Source: Candidatus Palauibacter denitrificans (GTDB taxonomy: Bacteria; Gemmatimonadota; Gemmatimonadetes; Palauibacterales; Palauibacteraceae). Taken from it: 44,473 bases of DNA. Positions 1-8,626 of this stretch are shown here, piece after piece. Made by a program: the position numbers and the translations under genes. The notes below the pieces were generated by a model. It did not search any database. It saw only the letters and a list, made by a program, of their open reading frames with translations, and was not told the DNA's origin. Position 1 is the stretch's first letter. Every line of letters starts with the position of its first letter. Where the stretch lies: the NCBI GenBank assembly GCA_009841015.1, contig VXMQ01000055.1:1-44473 (forward strand), read 5' to 3'.

Positions 1-717
1 GGCCAGCCCCCGCCCGCGCCGCTCCCTCCCGGGCTGGAAGACCGCGTCGAGGAGGCGAGCCAGATGCGGAAGGCGATCGCCCGCCGGCTCGGCCAGTCGA
101 TCGGGCCCGTCCCCCACTTCTTCCTCACGACCGAGGTCGACATGGGCCGGGCGCTCGAATTGCGCGCGGATCTCAACGCGCGCTTCGCGGACGGCAAGAT
201 CGGAGTGACGGACCTGCTCCTGAAGGCGACGGCGGAGGCACTGAACCGCCACCCGGCGGTCAACGCGTCGTGGGAGGGGGACGCGATCCGGTACCATGGC
301 GCGGTCCACCTCGGCATCGCGGTGGCGCTCGACGAAGGCCTCATCACGCCGGTGCTGCGCGACGCGGGCCGGAAGGGGCTGCGGCAGATCTCGGTCGAGG
401 CGCGGGACCTCATCGCCCGGGCGCGGGCGCGCAAGCTCGCGCCGGAGGAGTACCAGGGCGGGACCTTCTCGGTCAGCAACCTCGGCATGTTCGAGATCGA
501 CCAGTTCACGGCGATCATCAACCCGCCGGAAGCCGGCATCCTCGCCATCGGCCAGACGGTCGAGAAGCCCGTCGCGGTGGACGGCCAGGTCGTCGTCCGC
601 AAGCGGATGCGGGTGACGATGTCGTGCGATCACCGCGTCATCGACGGCGCCACGGGCGCGGCGTTCCTCGGCGCCTTCAAGGCGATGCTCGAGAACCCCC
701 TCGAGATGATCCTCTAG
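1..717 (+). CDS. 2-oxoacid dehydrogenase E2 (dihydrolipoamide acyltransferase), 5'-truncated
   Basis: This is the C-terminal catalytic domain of a lipoate-dependent E2 acyltransferase, which moves an acyl group from lipoamide to CoA in the pyruvate or a related 2-oxoacid dehydrogenase complex. The frame is open from base 1 and the protein begins in a Pro/Ala-rich linker, so the lipoyl and E1/E3-binding domains lie upstream of the window; the ATG at 64 is internal (R-K-A-I-A is typical of the start of the catalytic domain). The active-site motif S-C-D-H-R-V-I-D-G is near the C-terminus, and the S-N-L-G-M-F motif and an A-I-I-N-P-P stretch precede it. lpdA (E3) follows 25 bases later, and lipB after that, which supports a pyruvate dehydrogenase role. 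Which oxoacid is used cannot be decided from this fragment. Confidence 0.93.
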   Translation, partial: GQPPPAPLPPGLEDRVEEASQMRKAIARRLGQSIGPVPHFFLTTEVDMGRALELRADLNARFADGKIGVTDLLLKATAEALNRHPAVNASWEGDAIRYHGAVHLGIAVALDEGLITPVLRDAGRKGLRQISVEARDLIARARARKLAPEEYQGGTFSVSNLGMFEIDQFTAIINPPEAGILAIGQTVEKPVAVDGQVVVRKRMRVTMSCDHRVIDGATGAAFLGAFKAMLENPLEMIL

Positions 718-742
718 AGAAAACCAGAGAGCGAAGGGATAG

Positions 743-2155
743 ATGTCGGACACATACGACGTCGTCGTAGTCGGGGCCGGACCGGCCGGCTACGTGTGTG
801 CGATCCGGGCCGCGCAACTCGGCCTCCGGACCGCCTGCGTCGAGAGCGGGTCGTACGAGGGCGGCCTCGGCGGCACCTGCCTCAACTGGGGCTGCATCCC
901 CGCCAAAGCACTGCTCGAGAGCGCCGCGCTTGCGCACAACCTGCAACACCACGGCGCCCGCATGGGCGTGAAGCCGGTCGAGGTGGAGTACGACTTCTCC
1001 GCGGCCGTGAAGCGAAGCCGCATCATCACCCGGAAGCTCACGGCCGGCGTGAAATACCTGCTCGGGAAGAACAAGGTCGACATCGTGCAGGGCCGCGGAC
1101 GGCTGGCGGGGGCGGGCCGCGTGGCGGTCGAGGCGGAGGACGGCGAAACCCGGGAGATCGCGACCCGAAACGTCGTCTTCGCAACCGGTTCCGTGATGAA
1201 GACCTTCCCCGGCTTCGAACTGGACGGCGAGAAGGTCATCGGCAGCCGGGAGGCGCTCGGTCTCCAGGAACTCCCGGCGAAGATGGCGATCGTCGGGGCC
1301 GGATTCGTGGGCGTCGAGTTCGCCGATGTCTTCAACGCCTTCGGCGTGGATGTCACGCTGATCGAGGCGCTCGACACGCTCGTGCCGCTCGAGGACCCGG
1401 AGATCGGGAAGGCGCTCGACCGCTCGTTCAGGAAGCGCGGCATCCGCAATCTCACGAACACCCGCGTCAAGCACCTGGACCGCGACGCGAGCCCGATGGT
1501 CCTCACGGTGGTGAACCCGGACGGCAGCGAGACCGCCGAGGAGACGGATCTCGTGCTCATGGCCGTCGGTCGGCGGCCTGTGAGCGAGAACCTCGGCCTC
1601 GAGAAGAACGGGGTCGCCGTGGAGGACGGTTTCATCCGGATCGACGAGTGGTGCCGGACGAGCCAGCCCGGCGTCTACGCGATCGGGGACGTGGCCGGGC
1701 AGCCGATGCTGGCGCACGTCGGATCGCACGAGGGCATCGTCGCCGCTGAGCATATCGCCGGCGTGGCCAAGCACCCGATGACGTACGGGAACATCCCCTC
1801 CGTCGGGTACTGCCATCCCGAGGTCGCCTCGATCGGCATGTCCGTGGCGCAGGCCGAGGAGGCAGGCCACGAGGTCGTCACGGGCAAGTACCCGCTCGGG
1901 GCTCACGGGCGAGCTCTGACCGCCGAATCCGCGGACGGTTTCGTGAAGATCGTGGCGGACGCCAAGTACGGCGAAGTGCTGGGCGTCCACATGATCGGTC
2001 ACAACGTGAGCGAACTCGTGGCCGAGGTCGGCATGGCGCGCGAACTCGAAGCCACGCTGGACGAGATCGTGGGTCACGCGCACGCACACCCCAGCATGGC
2101 CGAGGCCGTGATGGAGGCCGCGTTCGCCGCGCTCGGGCGCTCGATCCACATGTAG
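743..2155 (+). CDS. lpdA: Dihydrolipoamide dehydrogenase (E3)
   Basis: This FAD- and NAD-dependent flavoprotein re-oxidises dihydrolipoamide in 2-oxoacid dehydrogenase complexes. The 470-residue length is normal for the family. It has an N-terminal FAD-binding G-A-G-P-A-G motif (residues 11-16), the redox-active disulfide C46/C51 in G-G-T-C-L-N-W-G-C-I-P, a second Rossmann motif G-A-G-F-V-G in the NAD domain, the A-I-G-D-V-A FAD motif, and a C-terminal H-A-H-P-S-M-A-E-A containing the catalytic His. The start is supported by an AAGGGA Shine-Dalgarno about 5 bases upstream. It directly follows the E2 gene and is probably co-transcribed with it. Confidence 0.96.
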   Translation: MSDTYDVVVVGAGPAGYVCAIRAAQLGLRTACVESGSYEGGLGGTCLNWGCIPAKALLESAALAHNLQHHGARMGVKPVEVEYDFSAAVKRSRIITRKLTAGVKYLLGKNKVDIVQGRGRLAGAGRVAVEAEDGETREIATRNVVFATGSVMKTFPGFELDGEKVIGSREALGLQELPAKMAIVGAGFVGVEFADVFNAFGVDVTLIEALDTLVPLEDPEIGKALDRSFRKRGIRNLTNTRVKHLDRDASPMVLTVVNPDGSETAEETDLVLMAVGRRPVSENLGLEKNGVAVEDGFIRIDEWCRTSQPGVYAIGDVAGQPMLAHVGSHEGIVAAEHIAGVAKHPMTYGNIPSVGYCHPEVASIGMSVAQAEEAGHEVVTGKYPLGAHGRALTAESADGFVKIVADAKYGEVLGVHMIGHNVSELVAEVGMARELEATLDEIVGHAHAHPSMAEAVMEAAFAALGRSIHM

Positions 2156-2189
2156 GCTGGCGGGGGCAGGCGAGGCAGGCGGAGCTTCG

Positions 2190-2969
2190 ATGAGCGGCGA
2201 GCGGGAACTCCGGGTGGTCGACCTCGGCCGCCGCGAGTACCGGGAGGTGCTCGAGCTTCAGCGCTCGATCGCGCGCTGGCGGCGGAACTCTCCGCCGGAT
2301 CACGACCTCCTGCTCCTCGTCGAACACCTGCCGGTGATCACCTTCGGGCGGGGATCGAGGGAGGACGTCACGCCCCCCGACCCGGCATGGCTCGCCGAGG
2401 CGGGGCTGGACCTGGTCGAGATCGAGCGCGGCGGCGACCTCACCTATCATGGCCCCGGCCAGCTCGTGGGCTACCCGATCCTGGACCTCCGGGCGCACCG
2501 GAAGGACCTCCACTGGTATCTGCGCCGCATCGAGGAGGTGCTGCTGCGCGTCCTCGCGGAGCGCGGCCTCCCCGCGTTCCGGGTCGAGTCGTACACCGGA
2601 GTGTGGACGGGTTCTCCACCCGCCGGGAGCCTCGACACGGGTGAGGACGACGGCTTCGGAACGGTCGTCGCCGGACGCGCGGACGCCCTCATCGGGGCCG
2701 GCGCGATTCGCAAGGTCGCTTCGATCGGCGTGCACGCGAGCCGCTGGATCACCTGGCACGGCTTCGCGCTCAACGTGACGCCCGAGCCTCTCGCGAACTT
2801 CAGCGGCATCGTCGCGTGCGGCATCCAGGGCGTCCGCATGACGAGTCTCGCGTCCGAGGGCGCCTCCTTCACCCTGGAAGAGGCCGGCGAGGCCGTCGTG
2901 CGCGCCTTCCCCGCCGCGTTCCCGAGCCTCGCGCCGTCACCGGTGCCGGCAGCCGGCCTGCGCATCTGA
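2190..2969 (+). CDS. lipB: Octanoyl-[ACP]:protein N-octanoyltransferase
   Basis: LipB transfers octanoate from acyl carrier protein to lipoyl domains, the first step of lipoate assembly. The family motif R-G-G-D-L-T-Y-H-G-P-G-Q is present, with the A-I-R-K-V-A-S-I-G-V segment carrying the conserved Lys and the catalytic Cys in I-V-A-C-G-I-Q-G. The 259 residues are slightly longer than typical LipB, through an insertion around residues 135-155 (S-P-P-A-G-S-L-D-T-G) and a Pro-rich tail. A GGAG precedes the ATG. Its place after E2-E3 fits its role in lipoylating E2. No lipA is visible. The stop codon lies inside a 32-bp tandem repeat. Confidence 0.93.
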   Translation: MSGERELRVVDLGRREYREVLELQRSIARWRRNSPPDHDLLLLVEHLPVITFGRGSREDVTPPDPAWLAEAGLDLVEIERGGDLTYHGPGQLVGYPILDLRAHRKDLHWYLRRIEEVLLRVLAERGLPAFRVESYTGVWTGSPPAGSLDTGEDDGFGTVVAGRADALIGAGAIRKVASIGVHASRWITWHGFALNVTPEPLANFSGIVACGIQGVRMTSLASEGASFTLEEAGEAVVRAFPAAFPSLAPSPVPAAGLRI

Positions 2970-3017
2970 TGTTCCCGCGGGAACTCGGCCTGCGCGTCTG
3001 ACGTTCCCGCGGGGCTG
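2954..3017. repeat. 32-bp tandem duplication across the lipB stop codon
   Basis: Two adjacent copies (2954-2985 and 2986-3017) are nearly identical, with two mismatches over the first 28 bases. The first copy contains the TGA of lipB and the second a displaced TGA. Each copy carries the self-complementary core CCCGCGGG (TTCCCGCGGGAA at 2972-2983). The repeat fills the space between convergent lipB and the SusD-like gene; no T-rich tail is seen, so a terminator role is unproven. Confidence 0.85.
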
Positions 3018-3031
3018 TTGAGCACCCCGGG

Positions 3032-4507
3032 CTAGCGGTTGAACGGTGACGCGTCGTTGGCCACGAGCACCCTGTTCATGTCCACATGGATGGTCACGTG
3101 CGTTTCGATGAGCGGCGCCCCCGGGTCGACTCCGTCGTACAGCGCGAGCGGCGTGTAGATGTCCATCGCGTAGCGTGGGTTGTCCGGGACATAAGGGGGA
3201 ACGATGGGGAGGGTGCCGGGATCCCCCTCGTTGATGTTGTCGTTCTGGTCGATCTCGCGGAGCATCATCGGCAGTTTGATCCCCAGATCCGCGAGTCGGC
3301 GCCCCTCGAGGAAGAGGATTTCCTGGCGCGCCAGCCAGAGCGAGTGCCAGAGTTCGTCAACGCTGGCGAGCGATCCCACGCTGTCGGCCCGCAGCGATGT
3401 TGCCGAGACGTTCGGGACCGCAAGCCCTTCCCCGGGACGGTCCGCAACGAGGCCGGGCCTGAAGGGGCTGTCGGCATCGGCTCTGACGACGATCTCCGAA
3501 CTCCTCGGGCGCAGGCTCAGATCCGCGTTGCGGCGTTCGTCGATGTCGTCGAAGAACACCGTGCCTCTCTCACCCGCCAGGGTGATCGCGCTCGCCAGGT
3601 GCCTCCGTGCAGTGGCCACGTTGCCCGAGGCCAGCGCGACTTCGGCCAGAATCAGGTGCATCTCCTCGGCCTTGGCGACAGGGATGGCGGAATCTCGCCC
3701 AGTGTACTTGGGATCGAGAAAGTCGAGCCGCGGAAGCGGCTGCATGTCCTGCAGCGCGCGCAGGACCAGGAAGGCCACGGGCGTGTTGGTGAGAAGCTCC
3801 TCGTCGTAGGAGGGGGCGAACAGGAAGTCGGGCGCCGAACTCAACACGGCGTTCGCCGCCGCGGCCGCAGCTCCCGCATCGCCGAGCAGGCGATGAGCCC
3901 GGGCCAGCGCCGCGTGGGCCTGTAGTCCGAAACCCGCGCCGGCTTCGAAGTCGCTGATCGCCCTGGCCAGCGCGGCCTCGGAAGGCTGCGGCGCCCCATC
4001 CTCCTCGTGGGGGGCGTATGAGAAGACCTCGCCCATCGTCAGGAAAGACATGCCGCGGTAGTAGTGGGCCTCCGCGACGAGCTCCGGCGGAGCCTCCGGA
4101 TCGCCGGGCACGACTTCGTCGATGACGAAGTCGGCCAGGGCGCGGAGTTCCTGAACGTTCCAGTACACGCCCGTGACGCTGGTCCCCGTCGAATTCACAT
4201 AGTCCGGCGTTACCCGGCGCGGTTCGTCCAGATCCACGGGGATCCCCGTTCCGTGGATCGAGTAGTTGTCGGTGATGACTTCCGCGACCACGTAGGCATT
4301 GATCATCCTGGCGAACTGTGCCCTCAACCCCGGAAGAAGCGCCTCGGTCAGATCCGCGGCCTCCGCCAGATCCTCGTCGGTGGTCCTCGGGTTGTTGACC
4401 CGCGTGGGGTCGATGGCATCGCAGCCGACGGCGGCAAGGAGGAGGAACGCCGGCCCGGAGCGGGCGATTCCCCTGCGGAGCGCGGCGGCGAGTTTCCGGT
4501 CGATCAT
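3032..4507 (-). CDS. SusD/RagB-like outer-membrane nutrient-binding lipoprotein
   Basis: This predicted surface lipoprotein partners with the SusC-like receptor encoded directly upstream, forming a lid-type importer for glycans or peptides. The chosen ATG at 4507 gives 491 residues and a lipoprotein signal with a hydrophobic stretch and lipobox A-A-V-G-C. After it comes D-P-T-R-V-N-N-P, typical of the mature start of SusD-like proteins. A longer frame exists with a GTG at 4582, but that would place its start inside the susC coding end. The gap to the susC stop is only 10 bases, so the two are clearly co-transcribed. Family membership rests on the pairing, the lipobox, the helical repeats in the middle (E-A-H-Y-Y-R-G-M-S) and the C-terminal R-Q-E-I-L-F-L-E-G-R-R motif. 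The substrate is unknown. Confidence 0.9.
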   Translation of the reverse strand: MIDRKLAAALRRGIARSGPAFLLLAAVGCDAIDPTRVNNPRTTDEDLAEAADLTEALLPGLRAQFARMINAYVVAEVITDNYSIHGTGIPVDLDEPRRVTPDYVNSTGTSVTGVYWNVQELRALADFVIDEVVPGDPEAPPELVAEAHYYRGMSFLTMGEVFSYAPHEEDGAPQPSEAALARAISDFEAGAGFGLQAHAALARAHRLLGDAGAAAAAANAVLSSAPDFLFAPSYDEELLTNTPVAFLVLRALQDMQPLPRLDFLDPKYTGRDSAIPVAKAEEMHLILAEVALASGNVATARRHLASAITLAGERGTVFFDDIDERRNADLSLRPRSSEIVVRADADSPFRPGLVADRPGEGLAVPNVSATSLRADSVGSLASVDELWHSLWLARQEILFLEGRRLADLGIKLPMMLREIDQNDNINEGDPGTLPIVPPYVPDNPRYAMDIYTPLALYDGVDPGAPLIETHVTIHVDMNRVLVANDASPFNR

Positions 4508-4517
4508 CGCTCGTCGC

Positions 4518-7454
4518 CTAGAGCACGACTTCGATGCCGAACCTAAACGTCCGGTTCGGGGGCAGTGTGATGCTGCTCTCACTTCCCAGCCGGAGACCGT
4601 CGCCGCTCAACCCGTTGAGCTCCCCGTCGATCATCCGGTTCCTGGACCAGATCCACAGGTTGCGGCCGTTGATGTAGACCGTGGCGCGACTGGCCCGGAA
4701 GGCTCCCGCCACGCCCTCGGGCAGATCGTACCGCAGCGACACTTCCCGGAGCTTGAAGAAGTCGCCGTCGTAGAGGAACGCGGACCTGGCCGCGCTCTGG
4801 CTGTACTTGCCGTGCACCGAGCCGTCGGTGCGGTACTGCGTGGGGAATGCGTAGGCACAGCCCTCGGCCGCACCCTCGCCGGTGCCGCAACGAACGAATT
4901 CTCGACGGTAGATGCCGTTGAAGGTCGCCCAAACGGAACCGTAGTCGAACACATCGTGTCCGCCGGCCCCGTCGGCCAGCGCGCTGATGGTCAGGGCGTT
5001 GCCGATCGAGACCGTCGTGTTGACGCTGCCGCTCTTGTCGGGCACGGGGAACGTGCCCGTGAATCTCCGCTCGGAGGCATCGGGGAGCCCGTCTCCGTTG
5101 GTGTCGACCGGTGTGGTCAGATACCAGGCGCCCACCGGACCGCCGCGGCAATTGCCGCCGTTCCGGCCGCTCGGATCCCAGCAACCCGTCACCCGCTTCT
5201 GGTCGCCCTCCGCGCTGAAATCCGAGATTCCTCCCATGTCGGTGACTTCGTTGTGATTGTAGTTGAAGGTCCCGCCGATGCTCCACGCCAAGGCCCGGGT
5301 GTTGAGCAGTTGAAGGTTGACCGCGACCTCCAGGCCTCGGTTCAGGATCTCTCCCACGTTCTCCTGCTGCGTGCCCTGGCCGGTCACGGGCTGGCGCGGC
5401 ACCTGGAAGAGGGCGTCCGCCGTGCGCGCTTCGTACACGGTGAAGTCCAGACCGATCCTGTTGTCGAGGATGGCCGCATCGATGCCGGCCTCGACCGTCG
5501 AGGTCCGCTCCGGACGCAGGTCCGCGTTGCCGGGGTTGTCGAATCTGGGCGCCGACTCCCCGTGGAACGAGGCGGAAGTGAAGGTGCGGTCCTTCAGGAA
5601 AGCTCCGGGGAACTTCCCCGTCTGTCCGTAGGCGCCGCGGATCTTGAGCTCGTCGACGAGCGGGACGCCGACGTCCTCGGAGAGCATGTACGAGGCAGTG
5701 GCCTTCGGATAGAACTCGGTGTCGATGTTGTCGCCGAAGCTCGATCCGGCGTCGACCCGGAAGCCGGCGCCGATGTAGAGCTTGTCCCAAAGGCTCAGCC
5801 TTTCTTCGACGTACACCCCGCCGTTGAACACCTCGGAATTGAACTCGCCGGCGGTGATGATCGCCGCGGAGCCGAAGTCGCTGTTGCCGGGAAGCGCGAA
5901 CGTGCGCCCCTGGCCCCAGATGACGCTCTCGTCCTCCCGGAAGCCCTGTACCCCGACAGTGAGCGATGAGCCGACCGAGCCGCCCTCGTTCTCCCATTCC
6001 CAGGTCGCGCCGGCATCCAGCGACACCGACGTGAAGGACCGGTCCCAGCGGGCCAGCTGGCCGGTCGGTTCGCCCGGCGTGAAGCCGATGGGATCGAACT
6101 GCCGCTGCTGGTTGTTACGGTTGTCCGTTCCCAGCCTGATCTTCGCGGTCAGATCGTCGCGGATGTTCCAGCGGGCTCCGGCCGAGAGGATGAAGCGATT
6201 GACCCACTCGTCGATTTCGGGCATCAGGAAGATGTCGAGCGCATCCCGCAGCGTGGAGGCGCCGGAGAAAAAAAGCGCGTCCCCGACCTCGAACGTGGTC
6301 AGCGGATCCTCGATCGAGGCACCGTTGTAGAGCCGCTCGAAGTTGTGCCGCACATAGCTGCCGGAGAACTCGAGCGTGAAGTTGTCGGCCGGGGAGGCCT
6401 GCAAGCCGCCGCGAATGTTGTAGTTGGTGCTGGCGTCTCTGGGTTGCGTACCCGTTCGATCTTCCAGACGGCCGCTCACGCTGTAGGTGACCTCCGCCGA
6501 TCCACCCGACGCGCCCAGATAGTAGTTCTGAACGTGCCCCTGCTGGAAATACAGGTCCCGCATGAATGTCTCGGCGATTTCACCCGACTCGACCCGCTCC
6601 GGGAAGATCAGACCCATGTCGAAGACGTACTTGAGTTCCGGCAGCTCGATCCCCTGCTCGAGGCGGGCGGTGATGCGCGGCGCACCCGGCGTTCCCTTCC
6701 TGGTGAAGATCTGGATCACGCCCGTTGCGGCATCGGATCCGAACAGCGTGGACGCCGCCCCGCCCTTCGTGACCTCGATCCGCTCGATGTCGCTCGTCAG
6801 CAGGTCCGCGAGCGCGGAGGACTGCTCGCCCCCCGTGCCGGCCGCCGTGGACTGGTCGTTGTCCACCCGAACCCCGTCCACGTAGATGACCGGGGTCTGT
6901 GCGCCGAACACCGAGGAGACGCCGCGGAAGTTGATCAGCGACGCGGTCCCCGGGTTCGCCGACGTGGCGTTCACGGTCCCGCCGGCGACCCGGCCCTGGA
7001 GTACCTGGTCGATGGACTGGACCGGGGCCAGCTCGAAGTCCTCGGCGCTGAGTACCGTGACCGACGTGCCCAGTGCACGGCGCTCGGTCTCGGCCCCCAC
7101 GCCCGTGACGACGATCTCGTTCAGCGAAATGGCCGTCAGGGACATTTCGATCTCGAGGCGGGCCGTCTCTCCGGCTGTGACGGCGACGGTCCTCTCGATC
7201 TCCGCATAGCCGATCAGGGTCACCCGCACGGTCCGCTCCCCGGCGGGCACGTCCTGCAGCAGGAAGCCTCCGGACGCGTTGGTCAGTTGCCCGATTCCGG
7301 CCCCCGCGACGAGCACCTGCGCGTCGCTGAGCGGTCGCCGCGAAGCCGCGTCCACTACCTGCCCCTGGATGGCGCCCTGGGCCTGCGCGGGGGCAACCGC
7401 TACCGCCAGAAGGACAGCACCGAGTGCGCCGCTCACCAGCCCGTTGAATTGCAT
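4518..7454 (-). CDS. SusC/RagA-type TonB-linked outer-membrane receptor
   Basis: This large beta-barrel importer (978 residues from the chosen start) is energised by TonB. From the N-terminus it has a signal peptide ending A-Q-A-Q, a carboxypeptidase-regulatory-like beta domain (about residues 25-105, G-A-I-Q-G-Q-V-V-D), a plug domain (D-Q-V-L-Q-G-R-V-A-G-G and V-I-Y-V-D-G-V-R-V) and a long barrel ending in the aromatic-terminated F-R-F-G-I-E-V-V-L. The ATG at 7454 is chosen over upstream in-frame codons because a strong GGAAGG lies directly before it and the signal peptide begins there. The susD-like gene follows by 10 bases. No sigma/anti-sigma pair or glycosidase is adjacent, so the substrate cannot be inferred. 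Confidence 0.95.
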   Translation of the reverse strand: MQFNGLVSGALGAVLLAVAVAPAQAQGAIQGQVVDAASRRPLSDAQVLVAGAGIGQLTNASGGFLLQDVPAGERTVRVTLIGYAEIERTVAVTAGETARLEIEMSLTAISLNEIVVTGVGAETERRALGTSVTVLSAEDFELAPVQSIDQVLQGRVAGGTVNATSANPGTASLINFRGVSSVFGAQTPVIYVDGVRVDNDQSTAAGTGGEQSSALADLLTSDIERIEVTKGGAASTLFGSDAATGVIQIFTRKGTPGAPRITARLEQGIELPELKYVFDMGLIFPERVESGEIAETFMRDLYFQQGHVQNYYLGASGGSAEVTYSVSGRLEDRTGTQPRDASTNYNIRGGLQASPADNFTLEFSGSYVRHNFERLYNGASIEDPLTTFEVGDALFFSGASTLRDALDIFLMPEIDEWVNRFILSAGARWNIRDDLTAKIRLGTDNRNNQQRQFDPIGFTPGEPTGQLARWDRSFTSVSLDAGATWEWENEGGSVGSSLTVGVQGFREDESVIWGQGRTFALPGNSDFGSAAIITAGEFNSEVFNGGVYVEERLSLWDKLYIGAGFRVDAGSSFGDNIDTEFYPKATASYMLSEDVGVPLVDELKIRGAYGQTGKFPGAFLKDRTFTSASFHGESAPRFDNPGNADLRPERTSTVEAGIDAAILDNRIGLDFTVYEARTADALFQVPRQPVTGQGTQQENVGEILNRGLEVAVNLQLLNTRALAWSIGGTFNYNHNEVTDMGGISDFSAEGDQKRVTGCWDPSGRNGGNCRGGPVGAWYLTTPVDTNGDGLPDASERRFTGTFPVPDKSGSVNTTVSIGNALTISALADGAGGHDVFDYGSVWATFNGIYRREFVRCGTGEGAAEGCAYAFPTQYRTDGSVHGKYSQSAARSAFLYDGDFFKLREVSLRYDLPEGVAGAFRASRATVYINGRNLWIWSRNRMIDGELNGLSGDGLRLGSESSITLPPNRTFRFGIEVVL

Positions 7455-7662
7455 GTTCCTTCCTTCTCGCGAGGCACCGACGCTGTCAGGTGAATCTCTC
7501 CGCTCGCCGCTTCCCGTTCGCACCAGCGGTGCTGGACATCGTATCGCGCCGGCGGGAACGTTGCCGAAACGGAGTTTTGGGCCGACCTTGTGGCGCGTCT
7601 CCCGCCGATGGGGGCGACCCGATGTCCGTCGCCGAACCGCCGCACAAGGATGGCTTGCGAAG

Positions 7663-7833
7663 ATGAGTATGATTCTGGGAATCCTGCTGCTCTGCACGGT
7701 CGTCGTCGCCCTGCTGCTCGGACAGCTCGCCCGCATGTCGCTCCGGGAACGCATCCTTCAGACCACCGCCATGCTGGCCGCGGCCTTCATCTTCTACGGC
7801 CTCGTCGTGCTCCTGGAGTCCGCCACCCACTAG
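7663..7833 (+). CDS. Small two-helix membrane protein, unknown function
   Basis: A 56-residue frame starts at an ATG after an AGGA-like sequence. It encodes two hydrophobic segments (about residues 4-22 and 36-52) joined by a short basic loop, L-A-R-M-S-L-R-E-R-I. The amino-acid pattern is that of a real membrane peptide rather than a shadow frame. It is divergent from the susC-like gene and stands alone. The family is not recognised. An imperfect repeat of CACTAG with CCGG lies over and after the stop codon (7828-7833 and 7849-7854). Confidence 0.5.
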   Translation: MSMILGILLLCTVVVALLLGQLARMSLRERILQTTAMLAAAFIFYGLVVLLESATH

Positions 7834-7914
7834 TCCGGCGTGACACGTCACTAGCTGGCCGGACGCTACGCGCGCGGACGGCCCCCCGCTGCCCGCCCCG
7901 CTTCCGCTGGCGTC

Positions 7915-8418
7915 TCAGCCGGCCGCGTTGTGGTGAACCGTTGAGGAGGATGGGCCCGCGGCGGCGGTTTCGTTCGGGCCGTGGACGATCTTCGAGCCCT
8001 GCCAGGCGGCGATGCCGATCATGAAGGTCGCGAACAGGCCCAGCAGGAGGACGAAGCGCCGCAGCCGGCGGTCGTCGCGCTCGTGCAGCGCGAAGGCGGC
8101 GAGCGCGCCGGCGGTGAAAGCGGGGACGGCCGCCCACGTGGCCCAGAAACGGTGGGTCTGCACGATGCCGGGCCGCACGAAGGTGCGGTCCGCGACGACG
8201 TCGGCGGCGGCGAGGCCGGTCAGGTAGGCGGGGGCCACAAACGCACCGGCGATGACGAGGGCCACGAGCCCCCACAGCTCGAGCGGCTCGCGGTCGCGCG
8301 CCCACCCGTAGAGGCCGACGGCGCTCCCGCTCGCGGCGAGGACGATGGGGAACGAGTGCGAGATGATGTGCAGGTGTTCCCAGCTCACCGCACTCCGCCT
8401 CCGCTCCGGGCACTGCAT
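7915..8418 (-). CDS. DUF2231-like integral membrane protein
   Basis: This 167-residue protein has four predicted membrane helices and short loops. The N-terminal W-E-H-L-H-I-I-S-H-S-F-P-I-V-L segment, rich in His, and the helix pattern resemble the DUF2231 group of small membrane proteins; that assignment is from memory of the family pattern. The C-terminal H-G-P-N-E-T plus a His-containing tail is probably exposed. An alternative GTG start at 8388 would begin the protein just before the W-E-H-L motif and may be the true one. Function is unknown. Confidence 0.7.
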   Translation of the reverse strand: MQCPERRRSAVSWEHLHIISHSFPIVLAASGSAVGLYGWARDREPLELWGLVALVIAGAFVAPAYLTGLAAADVVADRTFVRPGIVQTHRFWATWAAVPAFTAGALAAFALHERDDRRLRRFVLLLGLFATFMIGIAAWQGSKIVHGPNETAAAGPSSSTVHHNAAG

Positions 8419-8430
8419 CGACTCATCGTC

Positions 8431-8458
8431 TTGACACGCCTTCCAGCCCGACTAGAAT
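8431..8458 (+). promoter_or_regulatory. Sigma-70-type promoter of tRNA-Glu
   Basis: A perfect -35 TTGACA (8431-8436) is followed by a 16-base spacer and TAGAAT (8453-8458), a good -10. The predicted start is near 8465, about 10 bases before the tRNA. This is the best promoter match in the window. Confidence 0.8.
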
Positions 8459-8474
8459 ATCGCTTCCCAACTCC

Positions 8475-8547
8475 GCCCCCTTCGTCTAGTGGCCCAGGAT
8501 ACCTGGTTCTCAGCCAGGAGACAGGGGTTCGATTCCCCTAGGGGGTA
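8475..8547 (+). tRNA. tRNA-Glu (anticodon CTC)
   Basis: The 73-base cloverleaf has a 7-bp acceptor stem (GCCCCCT with AGGGGGT, including one G-U), an anticodon stem CCTGG/CCAGG with loop TTCTCAG, and a T arm GGGGTTCGATTCCCC. The anticodon CTC at 8509-8511 reads GAG. The discriminator is A and the CCA end is not encoded. The body closely resembles E. coli tRNA-Glu as I remember it. Confidence 0.96.
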
Positions 8548-8549
8548 TG

Positions 8550-8589
8550 AAACGCCGCGGCGGGTCCCGACCGGATCCCCGCGGCGTTT
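8550..8589. terminator. Hairpin terminator after tRNA-Glu, possibly bidirectional
   Basis: A perfect 11-bp inverted repeat (8550-8560 with 8579-8589, AAACGCCGCGG) has an 18-base loop. The A/T ends of the stem give a short T-stretch on either strand. It begins three bases after the tRNA and lies about 40 bases past the stop of the convergent DUF547 gene, so it could serve both. Confidence 0.7.
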
Positions 8590-8626
8590 GTCATGGCTCG
8601 ACGGGTTGGGCGGACCCGGGGTCGCG

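Noticed and set aside
677..2149. A 490-codon minus-strand frame opposite lpdA
   Set aside because: Antisense shadow of an E3 gene with clear motifs.
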